Source: Clostridia bacterium
GTDB taxonomy: Bacteria; Bacillota; Clostridia; TANB77; CAG-508
Assembly (NCBI GenBank): GCA_017936925.1
Contig: JAGBEP010000024.1
Span: 59,721 to 123,720, forward strand
Direction of reading: 5' to 3'
DNA length: 64,000 nt
Shown here: positions 29,305 to 38,249 of the stretch, piece by piece
Layout: each line of letters starts with the position of its first letter
How positions within the stretch are numbered: the stretch's first letter is position 1
Notes under the pieces: model-generated
What the model was told of the DNA's origin: nothing
The model's input: only the letters and a program-made list of their open reading frames with translations
The model's database searches: none
Position numbers and translations under genes: made by a program

Positions 29305-31089
29305 TTATTCTCTTACTTTTTCATCTATTTCTTTAGATATCATCTGAATAAAATCTTCAAGTAACATTTGTCCAATATCTCCCTGTTTTCTTTTTCTTAC
29401 TCCTACAGCATTTGCTTCTACTTCCTTATCACCTAAAATTAGCATGTATGGCATTTTCTTAAGCTGAGCTTCTCTAATTTTATATCCAATCTTCTCTTGT
29501 CTTGAATCCACTTCAACTCTTATTCCCTTATCTTGTAACTCTTCTTTTACTTTTTCGGCATACTCTAATTGATTATCTGAAATTGGCAATATTGCTACTT
29601 GCACAGGAGACACCCAAAGTGGTAATAGTCCTTTAGTTTCTTCTAACAAGAATGATATAAATCTATCAGAACTTCCTAAAATCGCTCTATGAATCACAAC
29701 AGGTCTATGTTTTTCATTGTCTTCTCCAACATATTCTAATTGGAATCTTTCTGGTAATGCAAAATCTAATTGACAAGTTGGAATTGTTACATCATGATCT
29801 AATGCAGTTTTAATTTGAATATCAATTTTAGGTCCATAAAAAGCTGCTTCTCCTTCTGCCTCATAAAATTCTATATTTAATTCTCTCAAAATTTCTCTTA
29901 ATTGACTTTCTGCCGTTTCCCACATTTCATCATTATCAATATATTTTTCTTTATTGTTTTTATCTCTTAATGATAATCTATAACTAAAAGCTGATTCTGG
30001 GAATCCAAAATCTTTTTGATAAACCTCTTTTATCAAATTCAAAACCTTTCCAACTTCCTCTTTTATTTGATCTGGTCTTACAAAAAGATGAGCATCATTT
30101 TGACACATTTGACGAACTCTTTCTAGCCCGCATACACTTCCACTATCTTCATATCTAAAATCATTAGCAAGTTCACCAATTCTAATTGGCAAGTCTCTAT
30201 ATGAATGCAAACTATTTTTATATATTAACATATGATGAGGACAATTCATTGGTCTTAATACCATTGCTTCATTATCCATTTGCATTGCAGGGAACATATC
30301 TTCTTTATAATGATCCCAATGTCCGCTAGTTTTGTATAAATCAACATTTGCCAAAGATGGTGTATATACATGGCTATATCCTAGTTTTATTTCTTTATCT
30401 TGAATATATCTTTCTAAAACTCTTCTTATAGTAGCTCCATTAGGTAAATACATTGGTAAACCTGAACCAACTAATGGATGAGTCATAAATAAAGCTAACT
30501 CTCTTCCAATTTTTCTATGGTCTCTTTCTTTAGCATCTTCTAATTTTTGTAGATACTCCTCTAATTCAGATGCCTTTGGAAAAGAAATTCCATAAATTCT
30601 TTGTAACATTTTATTTTTCTCATTGCCTCTCCAATATGCACCTGATGATGATAAAAGTTTTATTGATTTTACACAACCAGTACTTGGTAAATGAGGTCCT
30701 CTACAAAGATCTGTAAAATCACCTTGTTTATAAAATGAAATTACTTCTCCCTCTGGTAAATCATTAATTAATTCGACCTTATAAGGTTCATTTTTTTCTT
30801 CCATCAATTTAATCGCTTCTTCTCTTGAAAGTTCAAATCTTTCAATTTCTAAATTTTCTTTTATTACTTTTTTCATTTCTTCTTCAATTTTTCTTAAATC
30901 TTCATCAGAAAATGGTTTTTCTACATCAAAATCATAATAAAAACCTTTTTCTATTGCTGGTCCAATAGCTATCTTAGCATCAGGAAATAATCTTTTTACA
31001 GCTTGTGCCATAATATGTGAAGTCGTATGCCAATACATAGCCTCTTCAACTTCTGCAGTTTTTCCTCCACCTAATTTAATTTTAAACAT
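29305..31089 (-). CDS. thrS: Threonyl-tRNA synthetase
   Basis: 594 residues; class II synthetase. After an N-terminus that lacks the TGS domain, the editing domain shows [15 protein letters not shown], and [15 protein letters not shown] with conserved editing His/Cys nearby. The catalytic domain has motif 2 [18 protein letters not shown] and motif 3 [20 protein letters not shown] with zinc ligands Cys in NCPHHMLI and later His residues. The anticodon-binding domain follows ([30 protein letters not shown]). Absence of TGS makes it shorter than the common ~640 residues. Translation starts three bases after the CYTH stop with GAGGAGG; the T-box upstream of the pair would control it. Confidence 0.95.
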   Translation of the reverse strand: MFKIKLGGGKTAEVEEAMYWHTTSHIMAQAVKRLFPDAKIAIGPAIEKGFYYDFDVEKPFSDEDLRKIEEEMKKVIKENLEIERFELSREEAIKLMEEKNEPYKVELINDLPEGEVISFYKQGDFTDLCRGPHLPSTGCVKSIKLLSSSGAYWRGNEKNKMLQRIYGISFPKASELEEYLQKLEDAKERDHRKIGRELALFMTHPLVGSGLPMYLPNGATIRRVLERYIQDKEIKLGYSHVYTPSLANVDLYKTSGHWDHYKEDMFPAMQMDNEAMVLRPMNCPHHMLIYKNSLHSYRDLPIRIGELANDFRYEDSGSVCGLERVRQMCQNDAHLFVRPDQIKEEVGKVLNLIKEVYQKDFGFPESAFSYRLSLRDKNNKEKYIDNDEMWETAESQLREILRELNIEFYEAEGEAAFYGPKIDIQIKTALDHDVTIPTCQLDFALPERFQLEYVGEDNEKHRPVVIHRAILGSSDRFISFLLEETKGLLPLWVSPVQVAILPISDNQLEYAEKVKEELQDKGIRVEVDSRQEKIGYKIREAQLKKMPYMLILGDKEVEANAVGVRKRKQGDIGQMLLEDFIQMISKEIDEKVRE

Positions 31090-31092
31090 AAT

Positions 31093-31662
31093 TTATTCCT
31101 CCTCAATATAATATTTCTTATCTAATTCTTCACCAAATTTTACATTTTCTTTTTTGGCAATATCTATTTTATAATATTTTCTAAATACTTCTTGAACATC
31201 ATTTGATGTAACAATATGATCTTGTAAATCTAATTTTTTAATAGTATCTTTAACTTCATCAACACTCTTTCCTTCTATTTCAACATATGTCGGAATATAC
31301 GGCCAAGTATCAATATCTATCTCAACACCTTCCAAAGTATAGCGTGTTCTTTTATTTTCTTGATATGTATGAGCATAATATCCAAGTTTATTTAGCATTC
31401 TATTTGTTTCTTCAAAGTCTGAAACTAAAATCTCACTTTCTTCAGTTCCATCTATCTCCTGACTTTTGACTTCTTTTATTGTTAATGTTGTTTTATTTCC
31501 ATCGGTTCGTAATCTAATCCACTTTTTATCGGTTGATGGATTAAAGTTATATACCCTTCTTTTATAATCAAAATCCGCAATTTTTTGTGCACCTAAAGAT
31601 ATTAGTTTTTCTTCTAGTTTCTCTTTATCAATTTCTAATACTCTAGCTTCATACTCTACCAT
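31093..31662 (-). CDS. CYTH-domain (triphosphate tunnel metalloenzyme) protein
   Basis: 189 residues from ATG 31662, chosen because AGGAGGT lies eight bases upstream; the longer frame runs into the T-box leader. The N-terminal MVEYEARVLEID contains the ExExK-type EYEAR element that starts CYTH domains, followed by KKWIRLRTDGNKTTLTIKE and VEIDIDTWPYIPTYVEIEG, the later charged strands of the tunnel. Family members hydrolyse inorganic or thiamine triphosphate, or act as class IV adenylate cyclases; which applies is unknown. It is the first gene of the T-box-controlled operon with thrS. Confidence 0.8.
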   Translation of the reverse strand: MVEYEARVLEIDKEKLEEKLISLGAQKIADFDYKRRVYNFNPSTDKKWIRLRTDGNKTTLTIKEVKSQEIDGTEESEILVSDFEETNRMLNKLGYYAHTYQENKRTRYTLEGVEIDIDTWPYIPTYVEIEGKSVDEVKDTIKKLDLQDHIVTSNDVQEVFRKYYKIDIAKKENVKFGEELDKKYYIEEE

Positions 31663-31691
31663 AAAGTTACACCTCCTTATTTTTAAAATTG

Positions 31692-31922
31692 AATGAAAAA
31701 AAATAACACCCATATAGATTCTTACATCTATAGGAGTGTTTATTTTACACGGTTCCATCCTAATTTTTACTTTATTGATAGTTTAACGCAACTTCTACGC
31801 TTCTCTTTCGAAAAGAAACTCCGGGGTAGTTTTTCAAAATCGTTTTTCAAGATTAGCTTTCAGCCGGTGACTAATCATCTCTTTTGATAACCTTATTTTT
31901 ACTTTGTCCCTTCATCGTTTAC
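31692..31922 (-). promoter_or_regulatory. T-box riboswitch (threonine) upstream of CYTH-thrS
   Basis: On the minus strand, the leader carries the stem I start AGAGATGATTAG and GGCTGAAAGC, a specifier-loop region AACTACCCCGGAG (ACC Thr codon at 31825-31827), and the T-box AGGATGGAACCGTG at 31748-31761. UGGA can pair with the UCCA end of tRNA-Thr. The terminator stem (31705-31740, AACAC...TATAGAT with its complement) and T run (31692-31703) follow, competing with an antiterminator that includes the T-box. Uncharged tRNA-Thr binding would therefore allow transcription. This is standard T-box logic applied to a visible pattern. Confidence 0.9.
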
Positions 31923-31928
31923 GTAATT

Positions 31929-31957
31929 ATTTTAACTCTTTTATTACAATATGTCAA
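31929..31957 (-). promoter_or_regulatory. Promoter of the T-box/CYTH/thrS operon
   Basis: Minus-strand -35 TTGACA (31952-31957, perfect consensus), 17-bp spacer, -10 TAAAAT (31929-31934). Predicted start near 31922, about 260 nt before the CYTH start. Confidence 0.8.
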
Positions 31958-32031
31958 CTAATTTTCTTTTAAAGTTACTAATTTAAGATACTATCTTTAA
32001 ACTTTTTATTAATTTTATTTCTATTTTATAA

Positions 32032-32068
32032 AAAAGGAACTACTTAAAATTTTTAAATAGTTCCTTTT
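32032..32068 (-). terminator. Terminator overlapping the end of the MFS gene
   Basis: An 11-bp stem AAAAGGAACTA/TAGTTCCTTTT (32032-32042 with 32058-32068) with a T run on the minus strand. One arm covers the last codons and the stop of the MFS gene. Confidence 0.8.
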
Positions 32069-33333
32069 ACTTTTGAATATTTAGTTTCCTCTTTAGAATA
32101 TTCTGTAGGCTTCAATCCTAATTTGTTTCTCATGTAAATAATAGTAATAACAAACAAAATTAAAAATCCTATTCCTGATAAAAGCATTGTGTTTACTATT
32201 CCAAAATAATCTAAAAACATTGATACTGCTACCCCTAAAATCGCACTAATTATACTATTTACAAAAATTTGAGTTGTATATATTTTTGAATCAATTTGCT
32301 CATTCGTAAAATTACTTAAATATTTAGATATTAGAACTTGGTAAATCCCAACAACTATATATTTAAAAACATATGCTATAAGAATTATTATTAAAGTTAT
32401 AATGAATGGTAAGTCAAATACAAAGCCTAAAGTTGATACAATACAAGCAATACTAATTGTTAAACCCAAAACTGTCAAACTTTTATTTCTAAACATAATA
32501 TGAAATTCATTCTGCTTTTTTGCTGCTATTCCTGATATTATTCCTAACACAGCAAACGCAACACCAACAAATCCAGAAGAAACATCTAATTCTTCTAACA
32601 AATATATTTCTGTTGATGCTAATATATTTATTAATGAAAGCATTACTGAAGAATATAAAATTAAACTTTTTAATCTTCCCGAAGAGAAAATAAATTTTAA
32701 TGATTCTTTAAAATTATTCTCGTTACTAACGACTTTTTCTTTTGAATCTGAAGAAAGTTCAATTGGTTCATAAAAAGAATTTGCAAGAATAAAAGTAAGT
32801 AATATAACTCCCAAAGCTAAAAGCATTGGTATATATCCATTTATATTATATAAAAATCCCGATATTATAAGAGATATTGCATTTAAGATATAATATCCTG
32901 ACATAGCCTTTCCACTCAACTTAGCAAATATTTCACTTTTTCTTTTAGTAATAGGAATTGATTCATTAAGTAAGCTCGGAGATGCAATGTCTTTTAATGC
33001 ATATCCTAGTGCCGCCGCCATTTCTGCCAATATTAATTCTACTAAATTTCTACTAAATATCACTACTAACAAGTATATACTATTAAATAACGTCCCTAGT
33101 ACTAAGCTCCTTTTTCTACCTATTTTTTCAAGAATAAAACTTGCTGGAAACTGAAATACTACCAAAAATATAGAATAAAATGCATCAATTACAATTACCG
33201 ATGCAGGCGAAATATGTTTTATTTGTGTCAAAAATAAAACATTTATTGTATAAAAAAATAAAAAGTCATACGAAAGCATTCTAAATATTGGATACAGTTT
33301 CATATTATGTTTGCAAATTCTTGTTTTTTCCAT
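32053..33333 (-). CDS. MFS transporter
   Basis: 426 residues with about twelve hydrophobic segments and a basic loop GRKRSLVLG between helices 2 and 3 (EKIGRKRSLVLGT), the typical motif A of major facilitator proteins. N- and C-termini are cytoplasmic. Substrate cannot be inferred; sugar, drug and peptide exporters share this architecture. It is monocistronic, flanked by its own terminator and by AAAGGAG before the ATG. The downstream T-box promoter lies in the gap toward 31960. Confidence 0.82.
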   Translation of the reverse strand: MEKTRICKHNMKLYPIFRMLSYDFLFFYTINVLFLTQIKHISPASVIVIDAFYSIFLVVFQFPASFILEKIGRKRSLVLGTLFNSIYLLVVIFSRNLVELILAEMAAALGYALKDIASPSLLNESIPITKRKSEIFAKLSGKAMSGYYILNAISLIISGFLYNINGYIPMLLALGVILLTFILANSFYEPIELSSDSKEKVVSNENNFKESLKFIFSSGRLKSLILYSSVMLSLINILASTEIYLLEELDVSSGFVGVAFAVLGIISGIAAKKQNEFHIMFRNKSLTVLGLTISIACIVSTLGFVFDLPFIITLIIILIAYVFKYIVVGIYQVLISKYLSNFTNEQIDSKIYTTQIFVNSIISAILGVAVSMFLDYFGIVNTMLLSGIGFLILFVITIIYMRNKLGLKPTEYSKEETKYSKVKGTI

Positions 33334-33442
33334 TACTTAATACTCCTTTGACTTTTGTACGTTTATATTATTATATCGATAATTTTTTTATGTATCAATA
33401 ATATTTTTTAATTGAAACATATTTGTAAAAATAATACTCTTT

Positions 33443-34222
33443 TCATCCTAACATTATATCTAATATCATCATTATAACAAATCCTATTGCCGTAAATAAA
33501 GTAATTATATCTGTTTTTTCATTTTTTTGTGATTCTGGAACAAGTTCTTTTGTAACAACATATATCATTGTTCCTGCTGCAAATGATAATAAATAAGGTA
33601 ATATTGGCACTACTATATTAGTTAATAATAACGTAACTATAGTCCCAATTGGTTCTACTATTCCTGACATCGTCCCATATAAAAACGATTTTCGCCTAGT
33701 ATACCCCTTAGCTTTTAACGGCATTGAAACAATTGCTCCTTCTGGAAAATTTTGTATAGCAATTCCTATTGATAACGCTATTGCCCCAGCAATGCTTATT
33801 CCAACGTTTCCGACCAAGGCACCAGCTAATGCTACACCCACAGCCATTCCTTCTGGTATATTATGTAGTGTTATTGCTAAAATCATCATTTTACTTTTAT
33901 TTTTATTTTCCTCTACATTTCGCATTTTATCTGAATCATTTATTCTCAATTTCTCTGTTATTCTATTTATTAGTAATAAAAATATTATTCCGAACATAAA
34001 ACCTACAGATGTTGGAATCCACGATTGTATTTTTTGAGCTTTTGTCATTTCAATTGCAGGAATTAATAATGACCAGACAGATGCTGCTATCATAACTCCT
34101 GATGCAAATCCTAGTAAAACTTTTTCCAGTTTTTCATTTATTTTATCTTTCATAAATAATACCATACTAGAACCTAAAGTAGTTCCAAAAAAAGGTATCA
34201 ATATTCCTAAAATCAAACTCAT
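33443..34222 (-). CDS. ZIP-family divalent metal transporter
   Basis: 259 residues from ATG 34222, set by TTAGGAG seven bases upstream. Eight hydrophobic segments. The ZIP metal-binding helices are clear: ITLHNIPEGMAVGVALAG (HNxPEG in helix IV) and AIQNFPEGAIVSMPL (QNxPEG in helix V). A variable cytoplasmic loop between helices III and IV is rich in Lys/Asn/Glu rather than His. Closest to ZupT/GufA-type Zn(II)/Fe(II) importers. It follows the 113-residue membrane protein and its terminator. Confidence 0.88.
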   Translation of the reverse strand: MSLILGILIPFFGTTLGSSMVLFMKDKINEKLEKVLLGFASGVMIAASVWSLLIPAIEMTKAQKIQSWIPTSVGFMFGIIFLLLINRITEKLRINDSDKMRNVEENKNKSKMMILAITLHNIPEGMAVGVALAGALVGNVGISIAGAIALSIGIAIQNFPEGAIVSMPLKAKGYTRRKSFLYGTMSGIVEPIGTIVTLLLTNIVVPILPYLLSFAAGTMIYVVTKELVPESQKNEKTDIITLFTAIGFVIMMILDIMLG

Positions 34223-34293
34223 TTTAAAACTCCTAATTATCATAATATTGTATTATATGTTCAAAATGAGTTTTTCGTTTGTATTTTATAAAA

Positions 34294-34338
34294 ATAAAGT
34301 GTTTTATAAAACAAAAATATTTTTATAAAACACTTTAT
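34294..34338 (-). terminator. Terminator of the YbhN-like/small membrane protein pair
   Basis: A perfect 18-bp AT-rich inverted repeat (34294-34311 with 34321-34338; ATAAAGTGTTTTATAAAA and its complement) with T-rich sequence on the minus strand, 13 bp after the stop of the 34351 gene. Confidence 0.8.
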
Positions 34339-34350
34339 CTAAATTCACTA

Positions 34351-34692
34351 CTAACTTTCTTTTACTTTTCTCAACAATTTAAAATTTCTCAAAAATCTCC
34401 AAAATTCAAATAATGAATCAATTATTAATATTAAAGCCAAACACTTAATAAAATTAATACTATCAATTCCTATTCCAATTCCCAAAAACAAAGCTATAAA
34501 CAGATAAATAAATTTTTTAATTATCTCCCAAATTGAATCTGGTTCTAAGATAGTAACAATTAAAAATTTAACTATACAAACAACTATAGCAATAATTACA
34601 ATTTGCACTGCAATATTGCTTCCAATAACAATCAAACATGACAAAATAGCTAATATAAATGAACTAATTAATTTTAATAATAAATCTTTCAT
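34351..34692 (-). CDS. Small four-helix membrane protein
   Basis: 113 residues with four hydrophobic segments and a basic end (RFLRNFKLLRKVKES). Family unknown. Its ATG overlaps the stop of the YbhN-like gene by four bases (ATGA), with GGGGAAG upstream, so the two are translationally coupled and may work together. Confidence 0.65.
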   Translation of the reverse strand: MKDLLLKLISSFILAILSCLIVIGSNIAVQIVIIAIVVCIVKFLIVTILEPDSIWEIIKKFIYLFIALFLGIGIGIDSINFIKCLALILIIDSLFEFWRFLRNFKLLRKVKES

Positions 34693-35729
34693 ACTACTTC
34701 CCCTTTAGTAAAATTCTTAGGTGTTCTCTTTACAAAATGATTAATAATCGTAACAATCGCACATATTAAAACATACAAATAAAAATTAATACCTCTATTT
34801 AATAATACAGCACTACTCATGATATTCTTAGGATAAACATTTCTAAAAATTTCTGTAAAAGCTCCTTCACTAACTCCAACTGCACCAGGAGAAGGAATTC
34901 CAGAAACTGTAGCAAATAATACTGATTGCATAGTAATAATCTGTATAATATTGTATTTATTAAAATCTAATGCTCTATAAACCCAGTAAGTAATACTATA
35001 ATAAATAGTAAACTGTATTAAAGTTGTAAATAAAATCTTTATAATCATTTTTTTATTTTCTTTAATATATAATGCACTACTTTGATATTTTTCAAGTTCT
35101 TTTTCGAATTTTTCCTTTTTATCATCTAAATTTTTCACTCTAAAAAATTTTAACACTTTAAGAGCAAAACCTATAAGTCCAGCAGAAAGCTTCTTTGAAA
35201 AAATACCTATAATAAGCAAAGTTAATGCTGATGAATTAAGTAAAATTCCTACTATGAAACAAATTATTAAAACTGCATTTAAATATTGATAGTTAAAAAG
35301 CAAACTAATTAAGGCAAAACTTATTGTAATAATTTGCATACTACTTAAATTAATAAGCAGTGCCAAAGTAGAATTTGCCACTGAAATTTTATCTCTATAC
35401 ATATAATAAATCTGCATTGGCTGCCCTCCACTAGCAGCAGGAGTTATAGAACTAAAGAAAAAACCTATAAAAGAATATTTTATATTTCTAAAAAAAGTTG
35501 AGCTTTCGCCAAGTTTCTTTAATGTTCTTCCCATATTAACAGCTTCTAAAACCAAATACAAAAACATACTAAAAATTCCAATTACTACAAATTGAATTTT
35601 TACAGATTTTAGAATCTTAAAAATATGAAATACATTTTCATCACCAAGCAAAATTTTAAAAGTCAAAGCAATAAGCAATACAAAAAAAATAAAACTTATT
35701 AATAAATTACTTTTTTTCTTATTCTCCAT
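34689..35729 (-). CDS. YbhN/MprF-type flippase-like membrane protein (UPF0104)
   Basis: 346 residues with eight or nine membrane helices. Recognisable family elements: GRTLKKLGESSTFFRN in the first cytoplasmic loop, SITPAASGGQPMQIYYMYRD (the family's FxxxxPAxxGGxPxxxyl motif), and SGIPSPGAVGVSEGAFTEIF near the C-terminus. The family is the membrane half of lysylphosphatidylglycerol synthase/flippases (MprF) and related stand-alone proteins; the aminoacyltransferase domain is absent. Likely lipid or glycolipid transport, substrate unknown. It is coupled to the small membrane protein gene. Confidence 0.8.
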   Translation of the reverse strand: MENKKKSNLLISFIFFVLLIALTFKILLGDENVFHIFKILKSVKIQFVVIGIFSMFLYLVLEAVNMGRTLKKLGESSTFFRNIKYSFIGFFFSSITPAASGGQPMQIYYMYRDKISVANSTLALLINLSSMQIITISFALISLLFNYQYLNAVLIICFIVGILLNSSALTLLIIGIFSKKLSAGLIGFALKVLKFFRVKNLDDKKEKFEKELEKYQSSALYIKENKKMIIKILFTTLIQFTIYYSITYWVYRALDFNKYNIIQIITMQSVLFATVSGIPSPGAVGVSEGAFTEIFRNVYPKNIMSSAVLLNRGINFYLYVLICAIVTIINHFVKRTPKNFTKGEVV

Positions 35730-35938
35730 TTTTTAATCCCCTTATATTTTGTATATAATAATATCATAAACTTGCTTAATGTTCAATATCACAGCACATA
35801 CACATTATGAAACCTTATTAGATAACACCACTATTGAGGATAGATATGAAGCTTGCAGCATCCTAAAACATTCTCTTATTTACATATGCTTTATTAAATT
35901 TATTATCAAAATACCAGTTCCTATAATAAATTATTTTA

Positions 35939-36997
35939 TTATAATTCCGTAACTAATTCTTGCATTAAATCATGTACAGATACAATTTCTTTTATTTTCT
36001 CTACATTACTACCACAAAATACTAATCCTTCTTTAACATTTCCTTTAACTGAATTAATCAAAGCCTTAGTAATACAATACGGTGTAGTCTTTACATCACA
36101 AGTTTTTATACAACCATAGCACTTAGTAATTTTATTCTTAGTTTCATAAACCTTTTTTATAAATTCATTATTAATAGCTCTTCCAGGCATACCAACAGGA
36201 CTATTTATAATTTTAATATCTTTTTTTTCAGCATTAATATACATATTTTTAAACTCATCAGATGCATCACATTCATTTGTAGCAACAAATCTAGTTGCCA
36301 TCTGAACACCATCAGCGCCCAAATCTAAAAATCTCTTTATATCTTTGCCATCCCATATGCCACCAGCAGCAATAACAGGAATCTCTTTTCCTGTTTTTTT
36401 TTCAACTTCACCTATATAACTAACAACATCTTTAGTAATATCTTCCAAACTAACATTAATCTCAGGTAAAAGTTCCTCTGTTTTAAAACCTAAATGCCCG
36501 CCAGCTTCAGGACCCTCAATAACAATCATGTCTGGAATATACTCATATTTTTTCATCCAATGAGTAACAATAAGCTTACAGCATCTAAGAGATGATACAA
36601 TTGGTGCAATTTTAGTTTTAGTTCCTTTAACAAATTCGGGTAAATTTTTGGGTATACCCGCTCCAGAAACTATCAAGTCAACCTTCTGTTTAACACATTC
36701 TGTAACAATTTCTGCATAGTTTTTAAGTGCAACCATTACATTAACTCCTATAATTTTATCTTCTCCTGCAATCTCTCTAGCCATTTTTATCTCTTTTCCT
36801 ATAGCACGCAAATTAGCTTCCATAGGATTTTTATCAAAATCCTCTTCTTGGTATCCAATATCTGCAGTAGAAATAATACCTATACCACCTTCTTTACTAA
36901 CATTTCCAGCCAACTTATGCATAGATACTCCTACTCCCATCCCACCTTGTATAATAGGATATTTTGACTGTTTATCTCCTAATTTAATACCTTTCAT
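35939..36997 (-). CDS. Nitronate monooxygenase/FabK-like flavoprotein
   Basis: 352 residues. TIM-barrel FMN enzyme: IIQGGMGVGVSMHKLAGNVSKEGGIGIIST at the N-terminus, PIVSSLRCCKLI, IEGPEAGGHLG (the catalytic His region), PVIAAGGIWDG and GADGVQMATRFVATNECDAS. The C-terminus has a Cys cluster, KCYGCIKTCDVKTTPYC, often seen in clostridial members. The family includes nitronate monooxygenase and the enoyl-ACP reductase FabK; no fatty-acid genes are adjacent, so NMO-like is preferred. GAAGGGAG precedes the ATG. A palindrome upstream suggests regulation. Confidence 0.82.
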   Translation of the reverse strand: MKGIKLGDKQSKYPIIQGGMGVGVSMHKLAGNVSKEGGIGIISTADIGYQEEDFDKNPMEANLRAIGKEIKMAREIAGEDKIIGVNVMVALKNYAEIVTECVKQKVDLIVSGAGIPKNLPEFVKGTKTKIAPIVSSLRCCKLIVTHWMKKYEYIPDMIVIEGPEAGGHLGFKTEELLPEINVSLEDITKDVVSYIGEVEKKTGKEIPVIAAGGIWDGKDIKRFLDLGADGVQMATRFVATNECDASDEFKNMYINAEKKDIKIINSPVGMPGRAINNEFIKKVYETKNKITKCYGCIKTCDVKTTPYCITKALINSVKGNVKEGLVFCGSNVEKIKEIVSVHDLMQELVTEL

Positions 36998-37062
36998 AAA
37001 TATATAACTCCCTTCAAATAAGTTAATATTTATATATCATATAATTAGTCTAATTCCATTAA

Positions 37063-37076
37063 ACTGACAAGTCAGT
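37063..37076. promoter_or_regulatory. Palindromic operator-like site upstream of the flavoprotein gene
   Basis: ACTGAC-AA-GTCAGT is a perfect palindrome with a two-base centre, located 66 bp before the start codon and just after the prfB terminator. Size and symmetry are typical of a TetR-family dimer site. The regulator is unknown. Confidence 0.5.
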
Positions 37077-37085
37077 CTAGAAAAC

Positions 37086-37118
37086 AATATAATCTAGTTA
37101 CGAAAACTAGATTATATT
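37086..37118 (-). terminator. Terminator of prfB
   Basis: A perfect 14-bp stem (37086-37099 with 37105-37118; AATATAATCTAGTT/AACTAGATTATATT) followed by GTTTTC on the minus strand, 15 bp after the prfB stop. Confidence 0.7.
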
Positions 37119-37132
37119 ACCAAAATACTAAA

Positions 37133-38246
37133 CTATTTTTTTAAAAAACTTTCAATAAAGCCATCTAAATCTCCATCCATAACTCCTTGAACATTACCAA
37201 CTTCATAATTTGTTCTATGATCTTTAACCATAGTATAAGGGCAAAACACATATGAACGAATTTGACTTCCCCATGCAATTTCTCTTTGAACGCCTTTTAA
37301 ATCTTCAATTTTTTCTTTCTGTTCTTTCTCTTTTAAATCTAACAATTTTGATTTTAACATTTTCATTGCAGTTTCTCTATTTTGAATCTGTGAACGTTCA
37401 GACTGACACTGTGCTACAATATTAGTTGGAATATGTGTAATTCTAACAGCAGATGAAGTCTTATTAACATGTTGGCCACCTGCTCCAGATGCCCTATAAG
37501 TGTCAACTCTCAAATCATCTGGATTGATATCAAGCTCTATATCATCTGTAATCTCTGGTAATACCTCAACTGAAGCAAATGAAGTATGACGTCTACTATT
37601 ACTATCAAAAGGAGATATGCGAACTAATCTATGAACTCCCATTTCTCCTTTCAAATATCCATAAGCGTTTTCTCCAATGACTTCAAACGTAACGCTTTTT
37701 ATTCCAGCCTCATCGCCTTCTAAAAAATCAACTTCATTTACCTGATAATTTGATTTTGTAGCCCACCTAGTATACATTCTATATAACATTTCAGCCCAAT
37801 CTTGAGATTCAGTGCCACCTGCACCTGGATGAATTGTCAATATCGCATTATTTTTATCATACTTACCTGATAAAAATGTTTGCAATTCTAGTTTTTCTAC
37901 TTCATCAGATAATTTTTTTGTACTTATCAAAATATCTTTTTTTAAATCCTCATCAAACTCCATCATGACTAAATCTGTCATTTCAAGCAAATTATTTACA
38001 TCAGATTCAATTTTGCTAAAATTTAAAGTAATCTCCTTTAACGATTTTATTTTTGCCAAAACTCTTCCAGATTCTTTACTATCATTCCAAAAATCCTGAT
38101 TTAAAGTTTTATCCTCTAATTCTTTTAATTCTACTCTTTTGTTAGCAATGTCAAAGAGACTCACCTAAACTTTCTATTTTTTCTTTTAATGAGTCAATCA
38201 ATCTTTTATTTTCTTCTAGCTCTATCAAAACATCACTTCCCTTCAT
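37133..38246 (-). CDS. prfB: Peptide chain release factor 2, programmed +1 frameshift
   Basis: The main frame covers 37133-38152: MSLFDIANKRVELKELEDK start, STOP-recognition helical domain, then RASGAGGQHVNKTSSAVRI with the GGQ catalytic loop. A short upstream frame (38151-38246, codes MKGSDVLIELEENK to ...ESLGESL) ends at CTT-TGA-C, the RF2 frameshift site, with AGGTGA four bases before. A +1 shift at 38153 joins the two into ~370 residues, the usual RF2 length. RF2 releases proteins at UGA and UAA and autoregulates its own UGA bypass. The first codon may be ATG 38246 (no clear ribosome site, three bases after the DHH stop) or TTG 38228 (AAGGGAAG upstream). Confidence 0.92.
38147..38164 (-). 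promoter_or_regulatory. RF2 programmed +1 frameshift site
   Basis: On the minus strand the 0-frame codons end ...TCT CTT TGA C (TGA at 38151-38153), the conserved CUU-UGA-C slip site. The internal Shine-Dalgarno-like AGGTGAG lies directly upstream. Low RF2 lets the ribosome slip at CUU into the +1 frame; high RF2 terminates at UGA. Confidence 0.9.
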
Positions 38247-38249
38247 ATA

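Noticed and set aside
34261..34340. CRISPR repeat or other array
   Set aside because: AT-rich inverted repeats in the gap are terminators; no regularly spaced direct repeats were seen anywhere in the window.
35779..35952. 57-codon plus-strand ORF between the YbhN-like and flavoprotein genes
   Set aside because: It has no ribosome site, overlaps the end of the flavoprotein gene and ends in a low-complexity Ile-rich tail. The first half looks protein-like, so it may be a relic, but I cannot support it as a gene.
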